In this document: in pieces, positions 1 to 11,800 of the stretch
Numbering within the stretch: position 1 is the first letter of the stretch
Layout of the letters: the number at the start of each line of letters is the position of its first letter
Origin: Cardinalis cardinalis
Taxonomy: Eukaryota > Chordata > Aves > Passeriformes > Cardinalidae
Assembly: GCA_014549065.1 (NCBI GenBank)
Contig: JACDOX010000009.1
Location: forward strand, 11,103,188 to 11,167,187
Length of the DNA stretch: 64,000 nt
Direction of reading: 5' to 3'
Program-made: the position numbers and the translations under genes
Notes under the pieces: generated by a model
The model's input: the letters and a program-made list of their open reading frames with translations, nothing else
The model's database searches: none
Told to the model about the DNA's origin: nothing

Positions 1-480
1 CTCCGCGGGGGCGCAGCCGCTCGTCCCTGCCCCCGGGCCCGGGGCCGCGCCCCCCGCCGCGGCTGCCCCGAGCCCCCCGCCCCGGGCGGCCCCCGCAGGG
101 CCATCACCGCCCCGTCGGGGCTGAGGGACCGCCCGGGGTCCTGCCGCCCCTCGGGGGCAGCGGGCGGGGCAGCGCAGTAAAGACGTGAGGCGACCTGCGA
201 GGGTGACTCTGGGGCGGGGGGCACCGCCGCCCCGTTTCCCCGGGGGCTGAACTGAAGCGCTCTCGCNAGAGCCTCACCTGCGAGCCCAGGTGTGAGGGCG
301 GCGGCGTGCGGGGCCGCACGGGCCGGGGCCGGGGCCGCGCTGCCCCGCTCCGAGGGTCCCCGCGCGGGTCATCCACCCGCTCCGCCCGCGCCCACAGCCG
401 CGGCACTCGCCATGGGCCGCGGCGCTGCCCCGGCTGCCCTCAAGAGCCCCAGCATCGGCGGCCGGTTCTGCAATGAACCC
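1..480. promoter_or_regulatory. CpG island A (probable promoter)
   Basis: The first ~470 bases are extremely GC- and CpG-rich and stop abruptly at about 540, where AT-rich DNA begins. GC-box (Sp1-type) cores are visible at 161-170 and 211-219. No TATA box stands out, which is usual for CpG-island promoters. The island runs off the left edge, so its full length and the direction of the transcript are unknown. The open frames here contain mostly P, R, A and G, which is what GC-rich DNA gives in any frame, so no protein is called. A weak donor-like site (CAG/GTGTGA) near 290 could end a non-coding 5' exon. That the island is a promoter is inferred from composition only. Confidence 0.75.
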
Positions 481-1424
481 ACCGGCGCCCACCGTGCCAG
501 CAACGCTGGCTGCAGAGAGAAAAGTTTCCCCCCTTGCCCTCTGCCCCTTCAAAACAAGAAGTCGCATAATGTTTATTTGCTTCATCTTCATTTGCTTCGT
601 TGCAAATGTCTTTAGTGGATTGGGGGACAACCTGGAAAGTCTGGGCCTGTCTTTTTGTTGTTGTTTTTCTTCTTAAAAATTATTTTTGACATCCGTGTAG
701 TCGAATTATAGTAGCCACCAAGGCGGGTCTTAACTGGTTGAAATCAGGATAACGCATTTAGTGATCAATGACCAAAAGGCGCCCACTGCGCAGAGGTTTT
801 ATTCTTCAGCTCTTCCTGCTCGATGCTCGATGTACCTTGCTCCTCCTCCCCCCCAAAAAAAAAAAAAAAAAGAAAAGGAAAACCATTTCTCTCAAGTCTA
901 AATTCTTGGGTCCATGTGCTAAAGATAAAATGAATTTCAATTGCTAGTGGAAAAAATCAGCAATTGTATGACTTTTGCAAGAGCTAGTTTCTTAAACGGA
1001 AATTGAGTCCTATTTTGTGGGAAATTAGTTTTGCAGACTTTCTTTTAAAAAAAATCTAAAACTTTTGTTCAGCAGCTGCTCCGCTTTTCACTGCAGTTTC
1101 AGACTGAACTGGAACCTGCAGCAGTCTTTCGACGGTAAGATTTTCCCCCTTTTCTGACATCTAACTCTTTTTAACAACTGTCTTTAGATTTAACTGTAGC
1201 AACGCGGTCTTTACAAAGAGAGCGGCGTCCAAAGCAGAAGTTGCTGCCTCTGTGCACCGTTCAAAACTTGATATTTCTTCAGAATAAAGGAAATATACAG
1301 TTACAACACTGATGAAATATTTTGTGCTTTTCATTGTGTTTATCGTTTCAATATGTGTTCTAATATTAGAAGAGAAGGATACAAAGAAATCTCGATGGCT
1401 GAACCCCTCTTGAGTTTGGGAACA
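481..1424. other. AT-rich spacer between two CpG islands
   Basis: Composition changes sharply to AT-rich DNA. A C-run followed by an A-run lies at about 846-872. A donor-like ACG/GTAAGA sits at 1134/1135 and a good acceptor with a pyrimidine tract ends at 1187. They are only 53 bases apart, so they cannot bound one ordinary intron together. A 33-codon open frame at 1312-1413 is listed separately. No coding gene is recognised. Confidence 0.6.
1312..1413 (+). other. short ORF with a hydrophobic leader (33 codons)
   Basis: The ATG at 1312 opens 33 codons ending in TGA at 1411. Residues 3-19 form one unbroken hydrophobic stretch (YFVLFIVFIVSICVLIL). A charged segment EEKDTKKSR follows, and the frame ends at NPS. 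That is the outline of a signal-anchor or single-pass micropeptide. The acceptor-like site at 1187 and the CpG island that begins just after it place it in a likely transcribed 5' region. I do not recognise the peptide. AT-rich DNA readily yields short hydrophobic frames by chance, so it may be untranslated or an upstream ORF. Confidence 0.15.
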
Positions 1425-1484
1425 CGCCGGGCTGCCAGCGCAGGGGTGCCGCTGTCCCTCACAGACAGGCGCTGCCATGGAGCA
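1425..1484 (+). other. candidate first coding exon (ATG plus consensus donor)
   Basis: At 1471-1490 the sequence reads gctgccatggagcagtaagt. The ATG at 1477 has G at -3 and G at +4, the two most important Kozak positions. GTAAGT at 1485-1490 is the full intronic part of the vertebrate 5' splice-site consensus. An exon ending at 1484 would therefore encode only Met-Glu plus two bases of the next codon. Such tiny initiator exons inside CpG islands do occur in genes with very long first introns. The left boundary is arbitrary because the transcription start cannot be seen. No downstream exon could be identified, so the gene is unnamed. A chance match is possible. Confidence 0.3.
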
Positions 1485-1620
1485 GTAAGTGCGAGACTGC
1501 GGCAGGCGCGGAGCGTCGCGCCCGCAGCGGCCCCGGCGGCGGCGGCCCGAGGGCAGCGGGGGCGGGCGGGCGGCGCGGGCGGCCCCAGGTGCGAGCGGGG
1601 AGCGGCGGGGGAGCGGCCCC

Positions 1621-1673
1621 TGCGCTCCGCTCCGCCATGCACCGCACCGCTCCGCATCGCACCGCTCCGCTGC
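1621..1673 (+). repeat. imperfect CCGCT/CCGCA pentamer repeat
   Basis: Within CpG island B, units of CCGCT, CCGCA and CATCG/CACCG alternate for about 50 bases. This looks like a short degenerate pentanucleotide array. Confidence 0.5.
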
Positions 1674-1850
1674 CCTCTGCCGCTCTCCAACCTGCTGCTG
1701 CCCGCCCCGGCCACGGGGGCCAGCCGCCGTCGGGGGGACCAGGGCCGGAGGGGCAGGAATGCCAGCATCATCCCTCCTTCCAGGGCCGCCGTGGCTGCAG
1801 CCCTCAGACCGCCACAGCTGTGAAGAGGTCGGGGAAGTCCCGAAGCCAAG

Positions 1851-2056
1851 GCGGTGTAAAAATGCCTTTTCTTAATTCTAGGGGATGGCCATGCAGGATT
1901 TCTNGCACATAACAAGAAAAAAAAAAAGTTAAGTTAAATAAGTGAAGCACAATGAAGAGAGGATGCAAGGAAGAGAGAGAAAGATAAGGTTTCCAAGAGA
2001 AACAAGAGACAAGCCAAATAGGACATTTTAGGAAGAGGTAGGAGAGGTTCCTAAAG
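1851..2056. other. AG-rich lead-in to the GAA array
   Basis: An A-run (about 1917-1928) and purine-rich plus-strand sequence (AGAGAGAAAG, GAAGAG) lead into the GAA repeat. No gene is seen. Confidence 0.5.
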
Positions 2057-2089
2057 TGAAGAAGAAGAAGAAGAAGAAAACAAGAAGAA

Positions 2090-2136
<47 letters not shown>

Positions 2137-2149
2137 AGAAGAAGAAGAA
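2057..2149 (+). repeat. (GAA)n trinucleotide microsatellite
   Basis: About 30 GAA/AAG units run for 93 bases with two visible interruptions: an AAAAC near 2077-2081 and a GAG unit near 2112. On the minus strand it reads as poly-serine (TCT/TTC in frame), giving a spurious open frame. It lies about 570 bases downstream of the candidate donor at 1485, so it would be intronic if that exon is real. Confidence 0.97.
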
Positions 2150-3129
2150 TGCAATAGCAAAGCTATAATGGCACAGCTCTGTGTTTTCAATAGTTTCATA
2201 CCCAAATCTGACTATTCAGGAATGTGCTTCCCTGGGCTTCTGAGTTCCCAAATAAGTTCACAAGTCCTACACCAAGTGTTCTTATTACTTCTTTAAAAAT
2301 CAGTTTTAAGAACGCATGAACTGGAAATGCAGTTCACTGCAGAGCTTTATGCTTTGCTTTTAAACCATGTAAGGAGAATGCAAATATAGGCAACTAATGT
2401 TAAGGCAAAATAAACAGCTTCAAACACTTTCTGAAATAGTTCAGAAAGTTTTTGTGCAGTTACCAAATACCTATGGCTATACGATAGCATCCTCTGTAAA
2501 AAAATTATAACATTTTAGTTATAGCTTCAGTGCAAAGCTTCTCAGTAATAGCAGAATAATTACTGGAAAAAATTGTAAGCAGTTGCTACCTCTCAATATT
2601 AATGATTGAATTCTTGTTCGCATTGTACCTTTTCAGAATGTGTGTTTAACCTACATGTGGTACAAAAGCATAACTTAAATCAATGCCAGCAAGTTTGCCC
2701 AAAGCTTATAAACATCAAGTGAAAAAAATAGAATGTTTTAAATATGTGAAAACAGTAAACTGTTTAACTCATAAAAACATCTGGAGCCAACACAGTTTGG
2801 AACATCCTTTATATTTTCATGTATGGGCTACTATTTGCATTCACTTTGTGTTTCTTGGTTTTGCTGGTGGGTCGTTTTTGGGTTTTTAGCTTACCATTTC
2901 TGGGGAAGGAGATCATATAAAATTGACCTGGATGAACCAGTGTACAATTCCTCCTCTTCAGGACTTTTGTAGTCTTTCTGATTTTTTACGTTGGAGACTG
3001 AAAGAACCACCTTCCTGAATATTTATCAGAATGTAAGTAGGATTCTTGTCAGTTCTTTCTAGTGTGTGGCTTGCATATCTGCAATATGCGTATTACAGTA
3101 AAATCAGACAGATAAGTCATTCTTGGGGA
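2150..3129. other. AT-rich non-coding DNA
   Basis: Ordinary AT-rich sequence with scattered stops in all frames. I recognise no repeat family or gene. Confidence 0.6.
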
Positions 3130-3204
3130 CCACCATTTGAGTGATATAAATTGTCATAACTTTGCTGAAGTCAGCAAAAGGATGGCAATTTACACCATTT
3201 AAGA
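3130..3204. repeat. ancient palindromic (MITE-like) repeat, copy 1
   Basis: The sequence folds on itself about the centre ttgctga-ag-tcagcaa (roughly 3163-3178). The flanking arms (atataaattgtcataac on the left, ggcaatttacacc on the right) continue the inverted symmetry with mismatches over about 30 bases each. It resembles a palindromic element common in turtle, crocodile and bird genomes, with a core like GGTGTAAATTGGCATAACT. I know it by its sequence pattern and cannot give its database name. The left half alone could also be a chance hairpin, but the match to the remembered pattern and the second copy at 63253 make a repeat more likely. Confidence 0.6.
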
Positions 3205-6200
3205 ATATTTTCCTTACTGTCAAAGGGAAAGCTTACAAATATGAATTCAGTTTCTTTTTGCCAAAGTTTTTATTGTACCCAAGAGCCTACCAAACAAGAG
3301 GACAAAGTTTTATTCTACTGTAATTATGATCAGTTCGTATTTTTCCATGGCAATTTGGTCAATGCAGGCATCATTTAACCTTAGAGTCAATTCAGATTCA
3401 CAACAGATGTATATTTATTTTCAGCCTTTTCTTTTTTCCCAAATTTTTGCCAGTTTAACTCCCTCTGAAGCAATATAATTCGTTTCTCTTGGTACCTGTG
3501 CTGCAATATAAACCCACAGATATAAGCAGTAATAAAGTCTGGGGATTATGCATCATTTCAGAGATGCTTGAATGCCTTAACTGAAAATTCTAGCAAAGAA
3601 AATGAATAATTATTCACTGACTAGTCAAAAATACTGAATCCCTGACTAGTTAAAATTGACAATAATCACATTTTTATTCTAAACCCATGGTGTACCAGTA
3701 TCTTTACAATACTTTGTCATAAAACCATTTTTTTTCTAAGAAATTGCACTACCACAATGTGTACCTCATAATTTTAACATTGCATTTCTGTGGTGTGCTT
3801 CCATTTCACTCTCTATAGCGCTTACATGTGCCATGGTTTAACACTTATCAGACACAATTTTTGCTTTAAAGACAACTAGAGATCTGTAAAAACTTTTGNG
3901 CCTGAATTCATATTTTCAGCTACTTCTCCCACATACATATGGCTTCTGTTCTTATTTTCATGATCTCCAAGCATTACAAATTTTAAAGTTATGCCAGCAA
4001 TTTAGTATACTACATGAGGCCCTCACTGAAAATGATTTACAAGTTTGCATTACATCATTAAAAGTTATTCGAATTGCAAACCCACTGTAACCAGTAAAAT
4101 ATCTTATGTTGAGGCTTCACACCTGAACTATGATGTCTCAGGAATGCTTTTAGAATTTGGGAAACTCTGCATTTCACATGCTATGGCAAACTTGCATTTC
4201 ACATTAGATACCCAAAAATCCCAGAAGTCATATTCAAAACTTTGGGGTGTGTTTGTTTTAAATATATAATTTATTGGAAAAGTGAACCCTCTTGCCCAAT
4301 ACTATTTGTTTCCCAACCTGCATGTTGCTTTGCAATTTAACTTTTTTTTTATTCTTTCTAGTATTATCTCCACTTAAGAATACTTGGACTAGAAAACAGC
4401 TATGACTATCTTTGCAGGGCACTTTAATAACACATATCTTTCATTTGTATTTAGAAATGCACTCAAAATGCATAAGCAGGCAAGTCAATAATGCCTGAAA
4501 AATATGTTTTCCATCTTGACAATTACACGCTACNCACAGTCCATTTTCCTCATAAAAATACTAATCACAGAGGGGAAAAAAAGGCATGTATTTTACACTT
4601 TAATAATTTTATTGTTTGATACTATTCACATTGTGGATTTTGATCTGTATATGTATTTAAAAGACATTTCACTGGAGTTCCCATTGAAAATACAGACACT
4701 GTTGTGCATGGAAAAAGGGTGAAGGGCATTTTTATCATTCTGTATTTTTAACAATGCTTGCTTCTAACTGTGCTGCAAAATTAATATTGTGCTGATTATA
4801 CTTCAAGTCTGAGTCACCCAGAATAAAAAATACAGATGATTGAAAACTTTGTGCATCAGAAGACTTAAGCTATGACTTACATCCATTAACCGAGTAAATA
4901 AAGACTGAAATAGAGACAAAATCATACCACATATCTGAAATATTTACTGTCTCCTGGCTGACATTTCCAAGCCCTTGCAGGACCAGCAGCAGGGGGCATA
5001 TTTCATAATTCTGCCTCCATCATTGGGAGAGTGATCAGTGACTAATTTTTGTCATCCNTTTTACTCATTAATGAGTATAATACTACTACAGTGTGTGTTT
5101 GTAGTAGTTCCTGATTTTCTTTGCTCTGGAGGGAGAAAAAGGCACATGGGCATGTATCTATGCAGCAAGGATAAATAATTACAAAATCTCTAGGTTTTAA
5201 TAGCTGCTGGGATTATGTTATTTACTTTGCAGGTGTGTTTGCTATGATTTATAGTGTGATGAGCTCTAGACTTGGAGCAGAAAACCCTAACTAGCTAGTG
5301 TTCGGAACAGAAAGATATTCACTGCCCCGCAGAGTTCAGGGTCTGTTCATTCTGCCAGTTTCACATGGGAGCAATCCTGTGTTTTTGCAGAGTCCTATTT
5401 GTCTTCATGGTGATTTGCTTGACTGGAAATATTTTCAGGATTGCAATATTAATTAATAATAGGTGTAGGAAACAAAGACCTAAAAATTGCTAATGTATAG
5501 CAGCATCATGTACCCCAAAATCTACCATCAGATAATGCTAACAACAGATNCTTGATAGGAGAAATTAATTACAAAATAAAATTTTTTTGGATTATTATTT
5601 TAGACTAAACTCAGGGCGTTTTTAAGATGCAGATATTTTGTCTTGTGAAAGAATGAGAAGAATTAAAAAAAATACCAAGCTAGACTTCTCTAAAAAATAT
5701 ATGCCAAGAAGTGCTTAACTTGCAGATACAGTNTCAAAGATTCAGGAAACTATTGTAAGGCATCAGTGGCACTAAAAANACATTGGTAAGTTCTTAAATG
5801 TCATGAAGNAGCATCCGAGTGTCATACCTTGAGAATTACACCTTCCAAGGCCGTGTTTGCATAAACTAATTTTTAATTTTATTTCCCCAAAACAGAATGC
5901 AGCTCTACTGATGAGCTGTGAATATATGATACTAATTTTTGAAATAAACNCTTCCAAGATATTTGTGCTTGTCATGCTTTATTAAGCATCCTACTTGCAT
6001 GTCCTTTGATACAATGTGATAGATCTCAGGTTGGGTGCAATAAAATATTCCAGAAAGAGACTTAGGCACTTTCACACCAACTAAGTTTATATANTGGACT
6101 CTGGTGCACTCTGAATCACTTTAAGTAGCCACCTTCCTCTCTTCTTTGATGGATTTTCATACATTTTATTTAAATTAGATGCCCATAATAAAAACNTGAA

Positions 6201-8325
6201 GTCCATTTATTTGTATCTTATTTTTTCAAATGAAAAATGTCTAGCACTGTGGGCTCAGTGAACGTCAGCTGTAAAAAGAGGTGTACTATTTGGCACACTT
6301 TTCAGCTGACTGAGACACATGCAATGTACAGCATGTGGGGACAGTCTGGATTTGTGTAATTCCCTCATAGGTAATTTGTCCATGAACTTTAAGCATTTGT
6401 ACATTTGAGCTGTAGAACGTATCACTTAGGGATTCAGATTGTATTTAATAACCCAAGTATATTTCAATACGATGGTAAACTAAAAATATTTTCTGTTTCA
6501 CTGTTTCAAAAAACGCCATGTGCAAAAGAACACAACAAAACAAAATTAACTCATAACATATGCAACTCTTACTTGTGCAAGAGCGGTATATGCCCCTAAA
6601 TCCAGACTGCAGCATCTGGAGGCATAGCATGTCTCTAATGGAAGAGAAAGACANGAGACATGTCAGCTTCTTGGCTGTGCTACTCTAAAAGTCGTGCCTT
6701 TTCCTTCTCGGTACCCAATGCAACTCCAATTAAAACTAATAAAACAGACACTGTCCAGGTAAACTGCCTTTGAAGCATTTTGCCTCACTAATTGTAGACA
6801 ATAGCTTTAAACTGAGAGAGATATTTATTATACGAAAGAAAAAAAANCTCTTACATAAATCTCTTTTGCTTGAAACAATGAAGTTTGAATCAAAACTAAT
6901 ATCCCACACTATGAATCATGTGTTCTTAGTGCATCCAAATCTACACATTCCCATTTGCAGAAACAAGTTTTGCTGTTACTAAGATGACTTGAAGTGCCTC
7001 TTTATTATTACTGCATTTTTACCCCTAGTAGTATTAGAGATAATGTATTCTTCACATACTTTTACTATTGTGATCAGCTTGGTAGAGACTCTGAAAACAN
7101 TTTAAAGAAACAACTTGCCCTTAAACTGTTTTACAACAAGAACTGTCTTCTTCATAGTTGACTTTGAGGAAGTGCTGAGTCTTTTCTTTTCCCCAGCGAC
7201 CTCACAGGATCAATTTCTTTGTTAGACTGTAATAGCAATTTTTAAAAGTGCAGGGAAACTTAGATACTATTCTTTGTAATTNCAAAAAAATAAAATCATT
7301 TAAACAACCAACACTGCTGAAAATTGTATTTTGAAACAAGCCTGGTGGAGAAAATATTTCACGAACAGATTTTCAAATTTATTGCACTAAAACTGTTAAA
7401 TGATCCGCTACAGAAGTTGAGATGTCTAATTTTAAATGTTCTTCCCTTGGTTTTTTTATCAGCTAGTCTCCTCTGATATATTCATAGCAAGCAAGGTATG
7501 TCTGTCTATTGTAGTTACTCTTATCTGCAGAAAATACAAGTAGAAACTGCAAAAGTGCTGTTACAAAGCTACTAAACTTGAAAATCCCATCATAAACAGC
7601 ATGCTGAATGTATAAATACACATATGTGTATGGTGAAAGAGGGTGTTCAGCTGTGCAAAAGTGCAAGCTTACCTCCAGACTCAAACCCTTACTGTACNAT
7701 TAAAACAAATCAGGTTAGTGCCCACTGTCTTTTAATAACAGGGAGAAGTCTTAGATGCATTTTATTAAAATAGAAGCTTCACATAAAATCAAATGAAGGA
7801 GCAGAAAAAACTCTTTGCACAGATTACCAGAGAAAGTTCTGACTTTGCTTCCTAGCAGAGAAAAATGTTTCGGAATGTATCTGATCTAAAACACCCTATA
7901 AAACTATACAGTAGTCCCTGCTACAACAGTGAGCTACATGGAAGACAGAGTCACATCCCAGAGCAAAATTCCAAGATTCCTGTGATCCAAAACTGCCTGT
8001 TTAATTTCTAAATTGTGAAGCTACGTATCCATTTTGGTAAATTGGTAGATAGACTTCTCCTATACATGTACACTAATTTCATTACGTATGACCTCCTGCA
8101 GCTGTGGTAACAACCCTTTTTTAAAAACATACCTTGACTTGATGATGAGCATATTTGGATCTAAAAATAAGTCATATATATAACTTCTAATATGAAAGGC
8201 ATGGCGTGTATCCAGAGGTCCTGGCAATAAGTTTATACTGTACAATTTGTAGTCAATCAGACTTTCCAAAATGAAGTTCCATAAATATGAACATACATTG
8301 CTTATTTGTTTTCTTTTCTGCTTTT

Positions 8326-8326
<1 letters not shown>
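3205..8326. other. AT-rich non-coding DNA, 5.1 kb
   Basis: No exon, repeat family or RNA gene is recognised. Homopolymer T and A runs of up to about 10 bases occur (for example near 4342). Single Ns are frequent between 5.0 and 7.7 kb. Confidence 0.6.
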
Positions 8327-8372
<46 letters not shown>

Positions 8373-8880
8373 TTTCCTTTATTGGTATCATAATAGTATG
8401 ACCCAAATATAAGGGAAAAAAACCCATATCGTATTAAACACAGGAATACGCTTTCACAGTCGTTTATTGTGCATAGCTAGTAAACATTTCCTGGCAAACA
8501 ATTTAGAGAGTCCATAAATTCCACCCTAACGCTACTTCCGTAGCTAGATGCAGTGCACCGTACACGAGGGTATTAGCTCAGTCTCTCTCATCCGGAATGG
8601 GTGGATTGGAATTGAAAAATCCCCACCCCCCCATTATAGCACCATATGTCTCGAAAGTCTATCCTCTCTCAGGGCAAACGGCTCCTCTCAGATCCGCCTG
8701 ATGGATCACGACTGAAACGCTGCTGTCCCTCGCTATTTAATCTGACAGCATTTCTGAAGTAGCTATCGGGAGAGCACAACGAGCCAAGCATCCCTTTGGC
8801 ATTAGTGGCAGCTCCCCACGCAGAGAATATCAAGGATATGGAATAGCAGAGGGAAAATCTACCACACCATGCCAATTTGT
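8327..8880 (-). pseudogene. poly(A)-tailed retrocopy of an unidentified transcript
   Basis: Read on the minus strand, this ends like a processed mRNA. A canonical AATAAA (plus-strand TTTATT at 8378-8383) is followed after 8 bases by an uninterrupted run of 43 A (plus-strand T, 8327-8369). A second AATAAA lies at 8463-8468. About 17 CpG dinucleotides lie between 8400 and 8830, far more than in the AT-rich flanks, as expected of recently inserted gene-derived sequence. A minus-strand frame runs from the ATG at 8875 to a stop near 8669. Its C-terminal part (for example NAKGMLGSLCSPDSYFRNAV) looks less random than most frames here, and it stays open upstream of the ATG for some codons. The source gene is not recognised. 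No target-site duplication was found, so the 5' edge near 8880 is uncertain. It could instead be the true last exon of a minus-strand gene that happens to lie next to genomic poly(T). Confidence 0.6.
8378..8383 (-). promoter_or_regulatory. polyadenylation signal AATAAA of the retrocopy
   Basis: Plus-strand TTTATT reads AATAAA on the minus strand, 8 bases before the 43-base A tail. This spacing is close to that of real cleavage sites. Confidence 0.7.
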
Positions 8881-11800
8881 ATGGAAAATTTGATCCTCAA
8901 GCTAGAGGCAGTGAAAAGAAGAAAGCCTCTCATTTCAGCAAATTGAGTACTGCTTATGACTCCTGGGTTCCTTATGTAACTAGTTAACCGGTGTTAGTAG
9001 ACCAGCTTTGCAGCATCTTCAGAGAAACTGAGTCTATAAGAATTTCAAACAATTTTCTCTAGATGTCTTAGTCTTATTGAGGTGTTTATAGATTGAGGGA
9101 TTACTAGAGGAACAGTTTATCCATAAAGATTTTTGGTGGATTTGATTTCGGCTCAATATTTTTCATATCTCTTTCTGTGTGCATGTCAATTTATAACTAA
9201 AAAAACCCAAAACACCTTCAAATAACACTCAAATGTTTGAAAGGATTTGTGTGAGGTGATCATGTTAAGATGAAGTTCATATCATTATTTGAGAAGACCA
9301 AGCAGACATATTTCCACCACTTTATTTACTTTTTACAGATATACATGAATATCATTCATGTTACAGGTATTATTTCCAGATTATTTTGGATTGAAAACAA
9401 AGACTTAGTAAAAATCTGAACTCTTCCCAAGTTTCCAAAATCATCTCAACAGCTCAAAGGAATTCAATCACTCTGTCGAAGTCCAGCTTTGTGATCTTTA
9501 ATTTTAGAGTATANACTGTTAAAATCTATTCCCTGTACACCTTGAATCAGAATCTGAGGAAGGATGGTACGGTAACAAAGGGCAGAAAGGTTTTATTTTA
9601 CTGGGCATGCAAGCCTTTTTGATTTTTAGCTCCTTGGTTTTAAAATCCTCTTTCATTGATTCCAATTGAATGGAACCACTATTAGACAAATAGTCCTCTT
9701 CTTGGTTAACAGCTTCATTATATATCTTTGATAGTCCATGTGAACCCCTTGGGGTACTATTATGTGAAAAACCAAAAATTTTGGAAAAAAAAACTATGAC
9801 GAGTTTTGGCAGCTTTTGAAACTAATTAAAATTACCAAGACTCCAAGGCTCAAGAATTTTAGACATTTTCATGTGTTCTTTGCCCAGTGCTCAACAGTAG
9901 ACATTGCACAATCATCCCTCATTGTCTGGCTACTCATCTTTACAGCCTCCCTGTACTTCCTCCTTTTAGCTCTAAGGCACCGAGTTCACTCACGAGTCCT
10001 TCAGGGGTACTCTGAAGAGAAGTAGTTTGTGGTCTGCAATTTGCTCAACTTATTGTCTGATGATAAAGCCCCTAATTCTTTTCCTGGACCAGGACCTCTG
10101 CCAGCTTCCTTTCATTGTGCATATGGGCAAACAGAGCTAGAAGAAAGATAACGCTGAGCTTGTTCAGCAGAACTCCAGCAATCATTTTCTCTTTTATGTT
10201 TTCAGTGAATCTGATTGCTGGCAAAAGCTGCCAGAAAAAGACAAGTCTGGTCAGAAAGAGCATGAGCAGAGAAAGTCCAGTTTCCCAGATATGTAGCCTC
10301 AAGGACTATTCTTTACTGGTGGTAGGGTGCATTAGCCCCCAGGCCTCCCCCAAACCAGCCTGCACATACCCTAATAACTCCTTTGGTGTGAGTTCTTGTC
10401 TGATTGGTACAATATGCTATTTTCTCATATTTAACATTACACTCATGCATGGTTGCATGGATTTTTTCCTTGACTCTCCTCATGGTAAAGAATACCAATA
10501 ACAAATTAAATTCATGTGTTTTATGTACATTAAATAGTAGGAAATAAATCTGTGTAGAAAATATAGCTAGTTCCTGTGTTTGCAGAGACTCTCTGGATTT
10601 ATTGCATTGAAGCCAAATCTATTGTTAATCCATTTAAAACTGATTTTATTCTCCAAATATGTTTGGTGTTTCCTTTCTGAACTGACATATCGTGACTGAA
10701 AAAATCAGTATTGTACATTCATAAGGTATTAGCAAAAAAATTGCTGATAACAGGTAATATATTGTTTTCTTGCTGATAAAATATGTAAAACCTCACCAAA
10801 TAAGTTTAGATGGTGACTGGTTGAATTAGCAGTAGCATTTTAATAGGATTTCTGTAGNGAGCTTTACCCTTTTGTGTCAGGTTCTGTGCACTGAACAGGA
10901 GAGCTTTCCATCTAAATAGGCAAGATAAAGGGCTAAAGAAATTAAATCAGATAATTAAAAGGCAGCTGTACTTAAAATTAGAAATGTCTACTGTAGACAT
11001 TTACTTCAGGTCTGTCATTAACAAAAGCATGCTTGTGACACAAATAGAAATGCAGTATTTCTTTTTTAAAAATTTTCTGCGGAATGACGTAAAAAGAATT
11101 AGGAGATAGATTCCCTGAAATCATTCTTATGTAGTAATACCATTTTTTAATAGGTTTCACCCTCTTTAAGAAGAGGATTAAATCAGGGTGAGGTAATTGG
11201 GTGTTATGATCCAGTTAACAAACTAGCACGAGGCTAGTGGCAAGTTAAATCATTATAATACGGAACAGAGTTTTATGAAGAAAACTACTGGAAGTCTAGC
11301 AGTTTGAGCGCTACTGACTTCAAAGAGCCGGGAACCTCAGACCTGATTTCCAGGATTTTATAATTTGTTATAATTGTAGCTGCATTTTCAGTATGTTTTG
11401 TATTTCTGCTTAAAGCATTGAAGTGAGCAATCTGCATATGTTACTGCAAATAAACAGAGGCTATGAGAGAACGCTGTGACTCCAAGTAAACACTTTACTC
11501 CTAACAAAAGAACTCAAATGGCTTCTGTGCGCTAAATCTTTCACACCTCTCAGAAACTGTGTCAATATTTCAATATTTTTAAAACCACGCTTATTTTGAA
11601 ACAATGATCCAAATTGTAGTTGAATCAGGCTGACATTTTATATCTCACTTTGCATGCCTTATTTTAAAGATTTTCATTGCTGTCAAAATGAAATAAGAAA
11701 TTTTAAGTCTGGGTTTCTTTCATAGCGGTGATGAAACATCTTAGTAAGGAAAAATGCTTATGAGGTATGGAATTGTATTAACATAAACTGGAAACCTCTG

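Larger units (their letters stand above)
1425..1850. promoter_or_regulatory. CpG island B (probable promoter or first exon)
   Basis: This is a second dense GC/CpG block, bounded by AT-rich DNA on both sides. Overlapping GC boxes (GGGCGGGCGG type) lie at 1557-1572. A candidate initiator exon sits at its left edge (see 1425-1484). Open frames across it on both strands are G/R/A/P-rich and uninformative. Two islands about 1 kb apart suggest alternative or bidirectional promoters of one locus. That is inferred from composition, not from any transcript. Confidence 0.75.

Noticed and set aside
1135..1187. Donor at 1135 and acceptor at 1187 as a short intron
   Set aside because: 53 bases is too short for a normal vertebrate intron; at most one of the two sites is used.
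1804..2205. 133-codon minus-strand frame rich in serine
   Set aside because: It is the complement of the (GAA)n microsatellite; the rest of the frame is unremarkable.
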